Notes: generated by a model from the sequence alone, not told the origin. A stretch of 64,000 nt of DNA from Endomychus coccineus (GCA_958510875.1 OY294067.1:143073546-143137545), one strand, 5' to 3'. Positions 22,635 through 34,884 are shown, counted from the first letter of the stretch. A program made the numbers and translations.

Positions 22635-25508
22635 CTGCGAAAGTTCTTCGCAACCAGTTCCAGTTTCCGAAATGTCATTACTCATATCTTCTTTTCCAAA
22701 GTTTCATTTTATCACAAGCTACAACACCTGCATACGCTCTACCTTTTTTCCATGGATTCATCGGCCCGACTTTCTAGCAGCCTCAAAAAACTCGATAACC
22801 TGATATGGCCTCGCAAATTTTGATCATAATTCACCACTTCTGATCCTTTTTCGTAGAATGTTCAATTCAACTGGAACCAAATCGCTAACTTGGAACGTAT
22901 AAGCCACTTTTCGCTTCTCATCGTTGATTTCTTATTACTCCAAAATCTAAATCATATTTCTGTTTGGCCTCTTCTCTTAGTTCATCGACAGCGGATTGTT
23001 GTTGTTCTATACATCCTGGTTCTTTCTCGATACGAGAACTGTTTTCATGTATTATATCCATTGGTGTTTTTATGCTGTTCCATTATTTGTCCTATTTAAT
23101 TCGCTTTGCACTAGATCTACTTCAAGGTCTCAATCATTCTGGTCATTCCCCGTATAAGTAGATGAAGAAAACTAACACTGTACCAATAGTTCGCTCTACT
23201 TGACCATTTGCATGAGGAGTTGACACGGCGTTAAGAACGTGCTTTATCCCATTTTTTGCAAAAATTCTTAAGCTTTGAACTTATGAAAGTTTTTCCTATA
23301 TCACTCACAATCCTAGTAGGAACCTAACATTTTATGAGATTTTGCATCATTGATATGACATGAATAGCTATTACTTCCACAAAACAGTCTCAAGTGATCT
23401 ATATGAATACTATGAAATGACAATCTGAATTTCTCTATTGGATTCATAATTCATTCTCCTTTCCCAGTTTCGAACATGGTGTATAAACATGAAATACAAA
23501 CTTTCATATATATTCCACTGAACCGTTTCATTTTCGGGAATCAATATATCTTTCTAATTGCTTCCATGGTTTTCTTTAGACCCAAATGTCCGTTTTCATC
23601 ATGACGAATCCGTAAAATCGCCACCTTGAAGTCTTCGAAAAATTAATTCTGAATTCATTGTTGATTAACTTATATAACTTTCCATAACTTATCACATTTT
23701 CTTTAAAACTTTAGTTTTTTCAATTCACATTTCTGATGTTCTTAATACGCTCATCACTAGCTTGTTGTACGTCAATCCATTCATATTCTCAACTGTATTG
23801 AATGGATACTTCTAACGGTATCATACTCAGTGCATCATAGCATCTCCAGACTTACGTTCAATTTCAAAAGAAAAATGTTGCAGTAATAATCAACACTTAC
23901 AGACACAGGGAGACAGCTCTTTGTTTGCCCAAGTTAATCTCAAAAAATCATTACCTACAATCAGTTGAAATCGTGAACTGTTTTGTAAATCAATAGATTC
24001 TGAACATTGTCAAGTGTTCTACATTTTCAATTCATAAGAATGATACAGCTTTTCCGAGTTCGTTGTTTCTCTTCTCATACATACTACTGGATCTAATTGT
24101 GTTATCTAAATCTAATTGAATTCGGAGAAGTATACCGGCAATTCCTCATTTTAACGGGTCGGTGTGCACATCATTATCATATTCAGAGTTATGAATGGCC
24201 AAAACCGGACACTGATTCAACAGTTTTAATTAATTCCATAAATGGAGTATTTTCGGTTTCACTCCATGTTGAAGGAACGTATTTTTTCTAGTAAATTTGA
24301 CAATGGCTTAGATTCATTAGAGAAACATCTCATAAAGCGTCCAAAATAGCTTACCAATCCCAAAAACTGTCAAACATCTCTGACTCAACTGGGTGTTATG
24401 ATATTAGTGACAACTTCTACTGTATTTCCTTCAGCGAGGCGTTTGTTCGCGAAAAATTAACTACAGGATTGGATTTATTTATGGCTGTAACGGAACCTCT
24501 CCCATATTCTATTGAAAAAACTCGTTGTCTGATGTCTATTTCGAATGTTGGATTGAGATTTTCTGATTTTGAGACAATGACTGAATTCTTATCCTCCACA
24601 ACAATAGTCAATTTTACGACCAATCTAGTCAGAATCTTTATTATCTTTTTCATTCCATGGTCGTCCAGCTCTGCTAATTGAAATGGTTGATCTTCATTTT
24701 TCAAGAAATTTATTTTCGCTGGTGTCTTCATCATGGTCCCCCTGCTGCTCAATAACAGGTTCACCTTTGGTCATCAAAGTGCGCTGAATGTCATCTGGTA
24801 CAATCAACACGGACGATGACTGCCGCATTGACATTAGGTATCTCAACATTCAAGATACTCTCTCCCGATGACACGGCTGTAAAACCACCATTCGGTGCAT
24901 TCAACATTTTTTAAACCGAACACGAAATAGTATTGCAACCACTACCAAGATTCAAATATTCACCCAAAATTACTTGATTCGTGATAACATTTATCTAATA
25001 CTTAGCGTCGTCTTTATTACCTGATATACACATAGGTACCTTTCTTTTGCAGCAGAAAATATTGTGCCTTAACATGTCCAACCTTATTACAATGCCCACA
25101 TTTCTTTCTCCCATTTAAATTTTTATTATAGTCTGCTGATCTATGACCCGGTTGATTACATGTGGAACATAAAATACAATGACGATGAGACCGACTATGT
25201 TTAAATGGTTTTTGTCGATTCAATTCATTATCGGCTGAATGGGGAATACTTCTATAGAAATGTGTGCCTATATCCGTTAGATATACTAGCACCTTATCAG
25301 TTGAGGTACACGTCGCTTATTCAACACCATAACATTCCGTTACCTACAGTTATGAAAATTACATCGGCGATGACGCAGTCCGGTAAACCGCAACTATTAT
25401 CCAACGCTAATTTATGATAAAAGAACTCTTGTAGATCTTCACTAACTTTTCTTCCCTCGTTTACTGATTCTCGTAGTTTGAGCTTAGCAATAGGGGGAAG
25501 TATGCAGT
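22635..25508 (-). pseudogene. Decayed Ty3/gypsy retrotransposon (gag-pol)
   Basis: Domains appear in order on the minus strand. The gag end has SEDLQEFFYHKLAL near 25450. Two zinc knuckles CSTCNQPGH and CGHCNKVGH lie at about 25170-25060; both have Tyr in place of the last Cys. An unassigned 115-codon open stretch follows at 24764-24417. RT end and RNase H remains are FLGLVSYFRRF-like near 24350, then PVLAIHN, VHTDPLK and GIAGILL near 24200-24120. The integrase zinc domain reads RHDENGHLGLKKTMEAI with FPKMKRF near 23610-23520. The integrase core/tail has TPHANGQVER-like codons near 23200 and KFARPYQVIEF near 22800. Many stops and frameshifts; most of RT and the LTRs are not visible. A PLE abuts the gag end at about 25510. 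Confidence 0.72.
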
Positions 25509-25511
25509 CAA

Positions 25512-25762
25512 TTTAAAACTGCAGAAAACATTGGATCAGTTGTGTGTGGAAGAGTAATGTATGCCTAATTAACGATTTGAATTGGATTGAATCTAGTTAA
25601 ACATGAGACATTCCAAGAATATGCAATTCTAAATATCTATGATTATTGTATCAATTAGTTATTCTATGATACTTCAAATCTATTACTAATAACTAATCAA
25701 TTTTAAGATAATTCTATGGAATTTAACCTCAAAATTGTTATTCATAATGTCGTAGTTGATTA
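25512..25762 (-). mobile_element. PLE copy 3, 3' terminal part (left of nested transposon)
   Basis: Terminal repeat sequence (ACTGCAGAAAACATTGGATC, AATTCTATGGAATTTAACCTC) that continues at 30247 on the other side of the two-gene transposon. The PLE 3' end at about 25512 adjoins gypsy gag sequence. Confidence 0.82.
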
Positions 25763-25845
25763 TAGATCATTTTGAGGTGACGTCACGACAGGTCCGCCAT
25801 ATTGCCGGTAGGGCACACAAAACGTTCCTGTCATTGTAAACAATA
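25763..25845 (+). repeat. Left terminal inverted repeat of the two-gene transposon
   Basis: Inverted match to about 30170-30246. Shared blocks are TAGATCATTTTGAG and CGGTAGGGCA, separated by diverged TGACGTCACGACAGGTCCGC sequence. Confidence 0.75.
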
Positions 25846-25880
25846 GAAAAGATCGATTTTTAAAGTGTGAATTATTTAAA

Positions 25881-27512
25881 ATGCCGGCGTTTTGTTCTGT
25901 TATGGGGTGTTCTAAAAGGGCAGAAAGGGATCAAATTCGTTTTTTTAGAGTTCCCAAAGCCTTACAAAACCGAGGAGAAATGCTGGACGCCTTATCAAAA
26001 GAACGTCGAGATTGTTGAGTTGGGGCTTTAAGACGGGGCAATTTGACCGATGCATTCCTTAAACATGCACGAATTTGTGCAGATCATTTTGTATCAGGTA
26101 TGTAAATAATATTAATACATAAGAAATACAAATATTATGGTTCAAAATGTTTGAATTTATAGTTAAATATGGTGTTAAAGTAAACGTTTTTTGTTCAACT
26201 TTTTAGGAGAACCAGCTAAAGTGGAAGATAGAGATAGCCCCGATTGGGTCCCTTCTGTAAATATGGGATACACTAGCATCAAAACACAGGATGAGCAAAG
26301 TGTAAAAAGGCATGTTAGATTGGTTAAACGTCAAACGAAACGTCTTAAAGTGGTCAGTATTACTGTTATTTAAAAAAGTTGTAATCCCAATCAATTCTTC
26401 ATTTTCTTTAGGATGAAGCTGGGCATACTGCATTGAATATAGAACCCACAGCAGGTCCATCTACAGAAACTCCTGAACTGTGCAATGAACACGAAAGTCA
26501 CAGACCTGCTAGCAGTCAAACGGATTTAACTATGGACCACTTAAACAAGCTCTTTGAAGATCTCGATTTTTCTAATCAAAAAATGTATGCTTTGGAAGAA
26601 AAATTGAATGCATCAGATTTAACAGAGGAGTCATTTAAGAACGATTCAAGAACATTGTACTTCACTGGGTTCCCAAAAGCTGAGCTGATGTTTCAAGTAT
26701 TTCACAGTGTGGCTCCCTACTTATCAACTAAAAGTGTTCTATCTCCGTTTCATCAATTTATTTTGACATTAATGAAATTGAGGCTCAACTTGCCATTCAA
26801 GTATTTGTCTTACCGATTTGCTATAGCTCCATCAACTGCATCAGAATCATTTTACAAGTGTATTGATGTACTCTATGCTAGGTACCAAAAACTTATATTT
26901 TGGCCAGATAGAGAGATATTAAAAAAAAGTATGCCTGATTGCTTCAAAGAAGATTTTGGTTATCGTGTAGCAGTAATAATTGACTGCTTTGAAATATATA
27001 CAGAAACACCATCTGGTATGTTAAATGCAGCTCGTTGTTGGTCTAATTACAAACATCATGAGACTGTTAAGTTTTTAATTGGGATCACTCCTCAAGGAAC
27101 AATATCATATATCTCAGAAGCCTGGGGCGGCCGAACTAGTGATAAGTTTTTGACAGAAAACTGTGGATTCTTAAATTTAATTGTGCCTGGAGATGTAATA
27201 TTAGCTGATAGAGGATTTTTGATAAGAGACTCTGTTGAAACTCTAAGAGGACACCTGGAAATTCCAGCCTTCACAAAAGGAAAAAATCAACTTGACCCTG
27301 CTGATATAGAAAGCACCCGTAAGATTGCAAATGTAAGAATTCATGTGGAACGAATAATAGGCCTGCTTAAGAGGAAATTCAAAATTTGTCAAGGTCTCAT
27401 TCCTATAAGCATGTTATCAGCATCTAGAGATGATTTAAGTGCTTTAGATAAGATTATAGTTGTATGTGGTGCCTTTCTCAATTTATGCCCTTCTGTTATC
27501 CCCATGAATTAA
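25881..27512 (+). pseudogene. THAP-domain DDE (HARBI1/DDE_4-type) transposase, three exons, one nonsense codon
   Basis: Exon 1 (25881-26097) encodes a THAP zinc-binding DNA-recognition domain: MPAFCSVMGC (C2) through CADHFVSG (C-x2-H). Codon 46 is TGA (26016-26018), where the family has the conserved Trp. Intron 1 is 26098-26206 (GTATGT...TTTTAG). Exon 2 (26207-26352) gives EPAKVEDRDSPDWVPS, the usual THAP tail. Intron 2 is 26353-26411 (59 bp). Exon 3 (26412-27512) carries a short linker and the DDE domain, with catalytic Asp at 26982-26984 (VIIDCFE), Asp at 27207-27209 (ILADRGF) and Glu at 27348-27350 (HVERIIG), all present. The enzyme would cut and paste the transposon. Frame joins are consistent through both introns, so the nonsense codon is the only break seen. 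Confidence 0.85.
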
Positions 27513-28296
27513 AAAAGTCCCTAATTTTATTTTAAACAGGTTTAGTGCTATTCACCTTGTTTGCTAAACATGAAATATTTTTAATTATAGACTTTGTATT
27601 TTTGTAATGACAATTTATTATGTGTGATTTTTATAAAATGTATAATGGGCATTTATCCATTTAATTACTGATCATTATTGTTATGCCAAAATGCTTGGAA
27701 GTTAAAACTTTTAAATAAAAAGATGTATTGCAAAAAACGAATCAGTTTTTAATTTTTCAGCTATCCAAGATGATATTATGACATCGACAAAGTCAAAGTA
27801 CCCTTTTGGCAGTTAAGCATTCGATTATCCTTCAATTGACTTGGCCCCATCCAATCAAACAAGAAGTTAACATAAAAGTACTCAAGAGACTTATAATAAA
27901 TATTATTGTGGATCTGGAACCATACTCTATTAAAGAATATTTGGAAAAGTAGATACTCTGAGGAAGATAGCCTGCAATGGAAATAAAATAAATGTTTACT
28001 TTGTCTACTTTTCTATTTGTCTATTTGTCTATTTTTGTCTATTTTAAATACAACTTTATACATTTTATTTATAAACATACTTATAAAATTCTTATATTGA
28101 TTCAATCAACTGTACCTGACACTATTTTCTTTAATTTCAGTTACTGTGATAAGATATGTTTTTAGATGTAATGTCACTGTGATTGTCATTCCTGAAAATA
28201 AATCCGTGTTCTATTCTATTCTATTCTATTGAAGGACACTTTTACTTAACTTAAAATCTAACTCGTACACCAAAAAATCCTGAAAAAAACTCCTAT
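27513..28296. other. Intergenic region between the convergent transposon genes
   Basis: Holds both genes' 3' ends: AATAAA at about 27713 for the transposase side. Short tandem runs occur: (TCTATTTG)n near 28010-28040 and (TTCTA)n near 28210-28230. No ORF. Confidence 0.6.
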
Positions 28297-30083
28297 TTAC
28301 TGGCAAGTATCACAAAACCAGGCGTTTTGTGGTTCCTCCATTATTCCAATGCAATTGAAATGGAACCAACCTATTTCACAGTCATCATTATCGCAACTTA
28401 ACATATGTCGACCATCATCAGGTGTTTTGCAGATGCACCATGTCTCAACCTTTTCCACACCACATTTGGTGGTAAAAAATCTTGCAAGCAATTCAGGCTT
28501 AATGACAAATTTATGAAAATCTAATGATTTCCTCAAACATTCATTAAAAAACTCCTCATTAAAACCCACTCTGTCAATAAATAAACATTCTTTTGACCAA
28601 ATAACAAAATCACAATATTTGGTCTTTGTGATGAACATTTGTAATTGCATTTGATAGAAATATAAATGGTTTTTATCTAGAGAAAATTCATCATCATTAT
28701 GATACACTAAACATGTATTTTTCTTCTTTGCAAAATCTGAAATACTCAACTCTTTCAGCAAGTAGGGGCACTTCACCTCAACACATCCCAAACCACAACA
28801 TTCACATTGTACAATTCCGTCCGGAGAAGCACCTAACTCTGGATGTTCATGTGAAATGAAGAACCCAGCAGGTTTTAGTGACATTCCTTCGTGGTACTTC
28901 TTAACTTCACTTAAATAGTCTTCCAAAGCGGTTTTTTCATATTTTATGCCATATGAAGTTTGTTTTGACTTAAATATCACCTTCTGAGGATAACATACAC
29001 CTTTTATGAGAGATAAAGGAGGCTTCTCCAATTTAGCCCTGCATGCAGTTTTAAATTTGGATGCAGTTATTCTACCAGCCCTATATTTAAACCAAATATT
29101 GTTTTGAGCTTGCTCTCGGGTTGCAGATTCTATTTCTTTGATGTGCTCTTCGCTTATAGTAAAATCAATGGGTTGTGCTACAAGTTCTTTGTATGTATAC
29201 TCTCTGAAATCGTCACTAAAAAGAGTCTCCAAACCATTGGGTAAACTTTTTGGGGGCTGGTACATTTCAGATACAAATGGCTCATATACTCTGGCAATTG
29301 CTGGTGTAATATCGAATTTTTCAAAACCTCGGATAAATGTCACCTACTCCTCACCTTCTAAGGCTGGTACTCCACCTTGGGGTAACACCACTGGTTTTGG
29401 TTTCCTAGTCCAGTCCATGTCTCGGATCCTTACCATGTCAACGGTTTTGGTAGACGGTACTGGCCACCGAGCTAGGGTTTCTGTGCAAGACACCTCTTCG
29501 TTGCTTGGACGGGCTTGTAAATAGAATAAAATTGCTGCCACATGGCTGCAAACTTCGCTCAAGCCTGCCATACAGGTACAATGCCCACAGGATACAGCTC
29601 CGTCCGGTAAGATGATGACCCATACATGCAGGGGCTTTTCCCGTGTTCTTTGGGAATGTTTCACCTAAACCAACAAAAGAGGAAATTAATAAAGGTCATC
29701 TTGGGTGTCACAGAACATTTTTTGCTAATTATAATAGCTTGTGAGTTTAACTTCATTGGAATAAAAAAGCTTACCTTGCCAACTACAACAAAATTTTCAT
29801 TTATTCTCTTGGCCAATACGTCAACAACAAATCCAGCCTCATAATACTTGTAAGCCTGTAGGGACTTGTAGGCCTTCAACTGTTGTCCAGTATAGAAACT
29901 ATGAGTTAAAATTAAGTAATTCACCATGTCCATAATGCTCACAGTTGGTAAAAAACTTAAATTGCTGGCCAGTTCACTTGCACCAAGAGAATAGGGATCA
30001 ACATTGTCTATAATTCCAAGTTTAGACTCGTAACGCGATTTCACGTCTCCTTTGAGAGATAAGTAGTATTCACTCCAAGCCAT
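28297..30083 (-). pseudogene. SWIM-YqaJ nuclease-PHD protein of the transposon, two exons, one nonsense codon
   Basis: Exon 1 (30083-29775) starts at MAWSEYYLSL and ends GGCAAG before GTAAGC. A further in-frame Met exists at 30161, so the start is not certain. The 110-bp intron ends at TTTAG (29665). Exon 2 opens in phase with VKHSQRTRE and holds a SWIM zinc motif (CTC...CSH, about 29590-29540). TAG at 29344-29346 interrupts it, and the same frame continues for 348 codons. There the YqaJ/lambda-exonuclease-like PD-(D/E)XK core is complete: RITASKF, GASPDG (Asp 175 of this part), VEVKCPY (Glu 189, Lys 191) and QMQLQM. A C-terminal C4HC3 PHD finger (CICKTPDD...CDTC) ends the protein at 28297. 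Likely role, by inference: accessory nuclease in transposition, with PHD perhaps reading chromatin. Confidence 0.83.
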
Positions 30084-30167
30084 ATTGTAGAGAAAGTTTA
30101 TAAAAAACGCAATACACACACTAAAAACTCGAAGTAAACACCTCAAAACTGCAGATAACAATGAAAA

Positions 30168-30246
30168 CCTTATGGCAGACGCGCCCTTGTATGCCCTACC
30201 GACAAAATGGCCGCTCTGTCAAAGTCACGTGACTCAAAATGATCTA
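30168..30246 (-). repeat. Right terminal inverted repeat of the two-gene transposon
   Basis: Complement of the left end, with a CACGTGAC insertion difference. Ends CTCAAAATGATCTA directly before PLE sequence TTACGTTATC. Confidence 0.75.
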
Positions 30247-31690
30247 TTACGTTATCTTTTTTAGGTTGAATTTTAAATAGACAAGTGGAAAGTGGCACTT
30301 CAAAATAATAGAATTTTGTTAAGTTTGAATTAGATTATTGTAAAGTTTCGAAAGATCGGAATCTATTTTGTCATTTACACAATTGTTTTTTTTAATTTGA
30401 ATACATTCTAATATTAAACGTTTGTTGTGGTTAGTTTCAATATTCAAAATTTTTGTATTGTTGTAGTCGAATGTATGGTTAGTGTCTTGTACATGTTTAT
30501 TAAGCGCAGTTGATGAATTTCTGGTATATTTGTGCCCATTCAATCTTTTTCCGAGGTATTGTGAAGATTGGCCAATGTATACCTTTACGCAATCTTTGCA
30601 AGGGATGGAATAAACAGTATGGATTATCTTCTAGAAAGGTACGCTGCTTTTTGGTTCAGTAAAGAGACTTTTCTGGTTTAAATAACTCTTATGACATATA
30701 TGACTATATTACATAATTTTTCTGGAAGACCATTAATATATGGTAGTGATATGTAATCCTTATCATTTGATTTCTCATCATTGGTATTGATTGCAACAGA
30801 CGAGTTATAAAATTTATGAATGTTGTCCTTAGTTACGGAATTGACTGAATCAATAGGATAACCATTTTTTATAACAGTTTCTTTTGTTTTTGTAATAGAC
30901 ATAATTCTCGGTTCAGGAGAACGTAATCGATAAGCTCTAACTATCAGATTCATAATAACATTTTTCTTATATTCTTTAGGTATATTAGAATTGAAATTAG
31001 TATACCTTCCTGGCCAAGTAGGTTTGGTATACCATTTTGTTAGAATTTTTTTATCATGTGATTTTCTTACTAAAGTTAAATCTGAAAAATTGATCTCATT
31101 ATTATTTTCAACTTCGATTTTAAATTGTAACACATGGTGAAAGGAATTGAAAGAACTCAAAAATTCATCACATTTGTCTTCTGGTATTGCAGCAATACAA
31201 TCATCAACATATCTTTCGAAGAAGGCTATATTATAATTTAGTTGAGGTACTACTTTTTCTTCACGAAATTCCATTACTATTCAGACTATGATACTTGACA
31301 TTGGAGAGCCCATTGCACAACCATATAATTGTTTATAACAATCGTTATATTGTAAAAAATAAGCTGTGAATGTATATTCTATAGCTGTTGAGAACTCATT
31401 CATAGGTATATTTGTGTATAGTTTTATATCATTCATTTTTAATTATTTGTTTAGCTAATTCTGGAGGAATATTTGTATACAAAGATGTGACATCTAGTGA
31501 TATCAAGATATAGTTTTTTGATATCGTGATTTTGTTAATGAATTCTTTGAAAACCCAAGAATCTTTGATGTAAAACTCATTTTTGTAAGCTACGCTTTTA
31601 GTATGTTGGATAAGTATTCAGCCATTTCATAAGAAGGAGATTGAATGCTGCACACCACAGGTTGCATTGGTATATTAGGTCATATGTTAT
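30247..31690 (-). pseudogene. PLE copy 3, coding part, frameshifted and 5'-truncated
   Basis: Continuation of the PLE split at 25762. Open pieces are 31274-30678 (ERYVDDCIAAIPE, LTKWYTKPTW, RSPEPRIMSITK) and 30543-30319 (LNGHKYTRNSS, LILECIQ). Between them the GIY-YIG codons contain a stop (about 30633) and a frame change. Before 31274 the RT fingers and start are also frameshifted. The copy ends near 31680 within the MRPVVCS region. More diverged from copy 1 than copy 2b is. Confidence 0.82.
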
Positions 31691-32925
31691 ACCTCATCTT
31701 CAGTGATATATATAAAAATGGCTACATTAAACAAAATTCGAATCTTAATTTGTTCAACAATTATAAATTTATTAAAATATCTTCAAATCTAATATGTTTT
31801 GGATTTATAAAATTGAAAATGTATTGTATTTAATTATAGAATGTTTTTTATTACTCACATTCAATACATATTATTATAATTCATCATTAGGATTTCCCTT
31901 TAATAATTTCCAGATCATGCAAATACTCATATCATGCATGAGCTGCGATGATTGCTATGTTTATATTTTGAAATTCAGGAAGATAGAAAGGAATCGTTTT
32001 CATAGCTAAGAGTGTGTAACTGTTAATAACGGAATGTGTGAAAAATTTCAGTAGAAAATTGTAAAAATCTGTGTTTCGAATATTTGAATTTATCAGAATA
32101 TCAAATATTCGAAACACAATTCCTTTATTTGAGTAATTATGTAAGCTGGATATTATCAAAATATTACATTATGAGGAATTAAAATGTTAGATATTAGGAA
32201 CATTTAATAAGAATACAATGTATTAGCAATTTCATTTCAAATAATATTAGATACAAACAAATTCTAAAAAATTTGCAATTGTGGGATGACCAATAGAAAA
32301 TCGATGTATGATTCCCTGTATAGTATTTTGAAAAGTTAAATGTAAGGTTCGACTGAAAATATATATGAGCACTAACCACTCATGTCAGGAATGGAAAGAA
32401 TAAAAGACGTAGCTCTTTCAAATGATAACTGAGGATGGAATTTCAGTAACACACAGACTGCATTCTGTTGAATATCTCGCCTAGGTATCATAATAGTGTC
32501 TGGGAATAACTCTTGCTAACAGGATTCTCGTACTACAAAAGCTTTGTGTTTGTTACATGGTTGCAGCATAGAATGGTGACAATTGTAAATGTACTTCCAG
32601 TAACAATATTATATTTACTTTGTAATGCATTCATGTGTCTCATGAGTAGTTTCCAAGACAATTTTTGCAAAAAATTTCACGCTAGACCTGAAGAAGCTAT
32701 TGCATAGACGCTGATGTTTCCAAGAGAGCTGATACTGATACTAAAAGTTTCAATTCATAGTTGCTGAATATTATAAGGTTGAGTGGATTTCTCATAGGGT
32801 GAGCATATCCTTCTATTATTTTGAAGACTTATATTTACAAGAAACTATGTTGAATATGACTTTCATACCTTATCAAACCCTAAATATAGAATCAATTCAT
32901 GTAGATCATTCGTGTAAATAAGAAT
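31691..32925. other. No gene recognised
   Basis: AT-rich; small ORFs only. A short inverted pair (CGAATATTTGAA / TTTGATATTC-type) near 32075-32115 forms a minor hairpin. Confidence 0.4.
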
Positions 32926-32927
32926 GA

Positions 32928-33112
32928 GCAAAAAAGTTGTGATCAATTGATCACGTAACATCCCTCACTCGTAGGAACCGAGAATATATTCGATATAATT
33001 AGGAACAGAGAATGATATGGGAAGACCTCAAATTATACTATTCGTGATAATGATAATATATGTCTCTAACAATAGTCAATACTGAGACCTTCATTGTATT
33101 ACTAGCTGTTAC
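32928..33112 (+). repeat. Interspersed repeat family X, head segment
   Basis: GTTGTGATCAATTGATCACGTAAC followed by AGGAACCGAGAATATATTCGAT matches the heads at 8470 and 37236. As at 8.5 kb, a diverged tandem array begins right after it. Confidence 0.5.
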
Positions 33113-33114
33113 TC

Positions 33115-33645
33115 TCTAGTTTACCGGGAAACAAGTTATTTCGAAACGTCATGTAAGGAATGACTCTCCTCTTTTTGTGAAGGTCGAATGTACGAAAAAT
33201 TTCATCAAGATCTGTACTTATGTGCTATACGGAGTGAAAAAGATAGATGGGGTAGTTTTCTCTACAACTCGTATAAGCTGTAACTTTCCCCTTGTTTTAA
33301 GGTCAAGTGTGTCGATTGTTATCAAGGTCGTTACTTCAAGATGAGGGAAATTTCGAAAATTCTTGTACACAGTGACTTTTCCCTAGTTTTGGATGTGAAG
33401 TGTGCGAAATTCCATCAAAATCGATAATTATCTGTTATAAAGGGTGAGAAAGGTGTTTGGTGTAGTTAATTCTAAATATTATGTAAATAATGACTTTAAA
33501 GTTGATTTGGAGGTGGAGTGGCAGAATTTCATCAAAATTGTTACTCACCTGTGTTAAAGAGTGATGAAGATGTGGGTGTAGTTTTTTTTGGAACTCATGT
33601 AGACTCTTTTTGAAGCTTCAGCTTGCGGAATTTCAGCAAGATAGG
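33115..33645. repeat. Diverged tandem array, about 110-120-bp units
   Basis: Four to five degenerate units with ordered blocks TGACTTTCCCCTTGTTTT-like, GTGTGCGAAATTTCATCAAA-like, TTACTTATCTGTGTTA-like, GAGTGAAAAAGATG-like and GGTGTAGTTTT. Unit sequence differs from the 8.6-kb array. Confidence 0.65.
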
Positions 33646-34880
33646 CGCATATCTGATTCAAGGGCTAACTAGGTTCCTTGAATACGTATAATGCTATGTG
33701 AAGATGAAATTGCTGATGAGGGAGAACTTTTTGAACAATTTTATAACCAATCTCAATTAATCAATTAAATATAGTGTGTTCAAGATATTGATATCTATCA
33801 TTGGAATATCGGGAACGGTGATAGATAGAAATGTATGAAGAAAAAGTTATGCAACTAAAGGTTCATATCTATGGAGGTACATTATTTCCAGTATCTTTTT
33901 TGACCTTCATGTTATTTTGGATGAACCGGACTCCCTATTTTATATTTTGTTACCTTCAGAGATGAAACAAAATAAAAAACACCTGTTAGAGATAACTTTA
34001 TAGACACTTACTGATTGTAATGTCAGTTTTGATATCCAACACTTAGCGTTTGATCAATCATCATCGATTTTGCTTCAATACGTCTGATTGGGTAGCCTAA
34101 TGTATAAGGAGACAATTTTCAAAAAATGATTGTTAGTGACATATCAGGCTTGTGGCAGATTCTTCTGGTTTCTATAGCGGCATTATTGTGTGAATATTTC
34201 ACATAGTTTACTGCCTTTGTTCCTGAGGCTGCTGCTTTGTTACTTGACCCGTCGTTGTGTGATCTCCTACGAGTGGAATTTTCAAGGACGTTTTTCCATT
34301 TGGAAACGTATTCCTGAAAATTCCACTTGCACATGATCAAACAACGTTTAAATAGCAGAGCAGTAACTACAGAAACACAGGCAGTCAATATAGTGTGAAA
34401 TTCTCTCACTTGAATACAAATACAGAAACAAAAAGAAACAGTTTGTGACGCGGATTTCATCCGGAAGCTAAGAATTTCAAGATTAGCTGTCGGTGGAAGT
34501 CTACAATTTAATATCATTTATCGTGCGCCTTTTTTGTTTATGTTTCAACAGATATTATTTATTAAGTCCTTAAGCACTATTTTGTAAAATTATACTTATC
34601 GTTCTCTAATACAGGCTTTATTAAAATATTCTTGAGTAGTGAAACTCATCCAAAATGTAATCGGCACATCACATGTGATACATCATTCAGTGTAGAATGA
34701 AAAACCTCAAGAATGTGGGGACAAGAAGAAGAAAATAGCAAAAACAGTTGAGTACGTGCCAGGCATCGATCCCTATACATATCACACATAAAGCGAGTAC
34801 TTCATCAACTGCGTTGCAGATAGATTTGTTAGCTCCTCCATGTTTGGGGTACAATATAATAAACTGCGACGATGACATCA
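33646..34880. other. No gene recognised
   Basis: An open frame of 132 codons (34517-34119, minus) has no domain I recognise and no supporting splice or promoter signal. Confidence 0.4.
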
Positions 34881-34884
34881 TTGG

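Larger units (their letters stand above)
25763..30246. mobile_element. 4.48-kb two-gene DNA transposon (THAP-DDE + SWIM-YqaJ-PHD), ISL2EU-like
   Basis: The ends are inverted repeats with gaps: TAGATCATTTTGAG, then CCGCCATATTGCCGGTAGGGCA on the left against TAGATCATTTTGAGTCACGTGA and GCCATTTTGTCGGTAGGGCA on the right (complement), roughly 75-80 bp. Two convergent genes fill it: a transposase (+) and a nuclease-like protein (-), separated by about 780 bp. From memory, the eukaryotic ISL2EU group of HARBI-related transposons pairs a THAP transposase with a YqaJ protein, and this fits. The target duplication is unclear: TTA flanks both ends (25760-25762, 30247-30249), or TA if the core starts at GATC. 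It splits PLE copy 3. Confidence 0.85.

Noticed and set aside
29138..29524. 128-codon plus-strand ORF
   Set aside because: Antisense to the YqaJ/SWIM exon, where motifs and splice phase support the minus strand.
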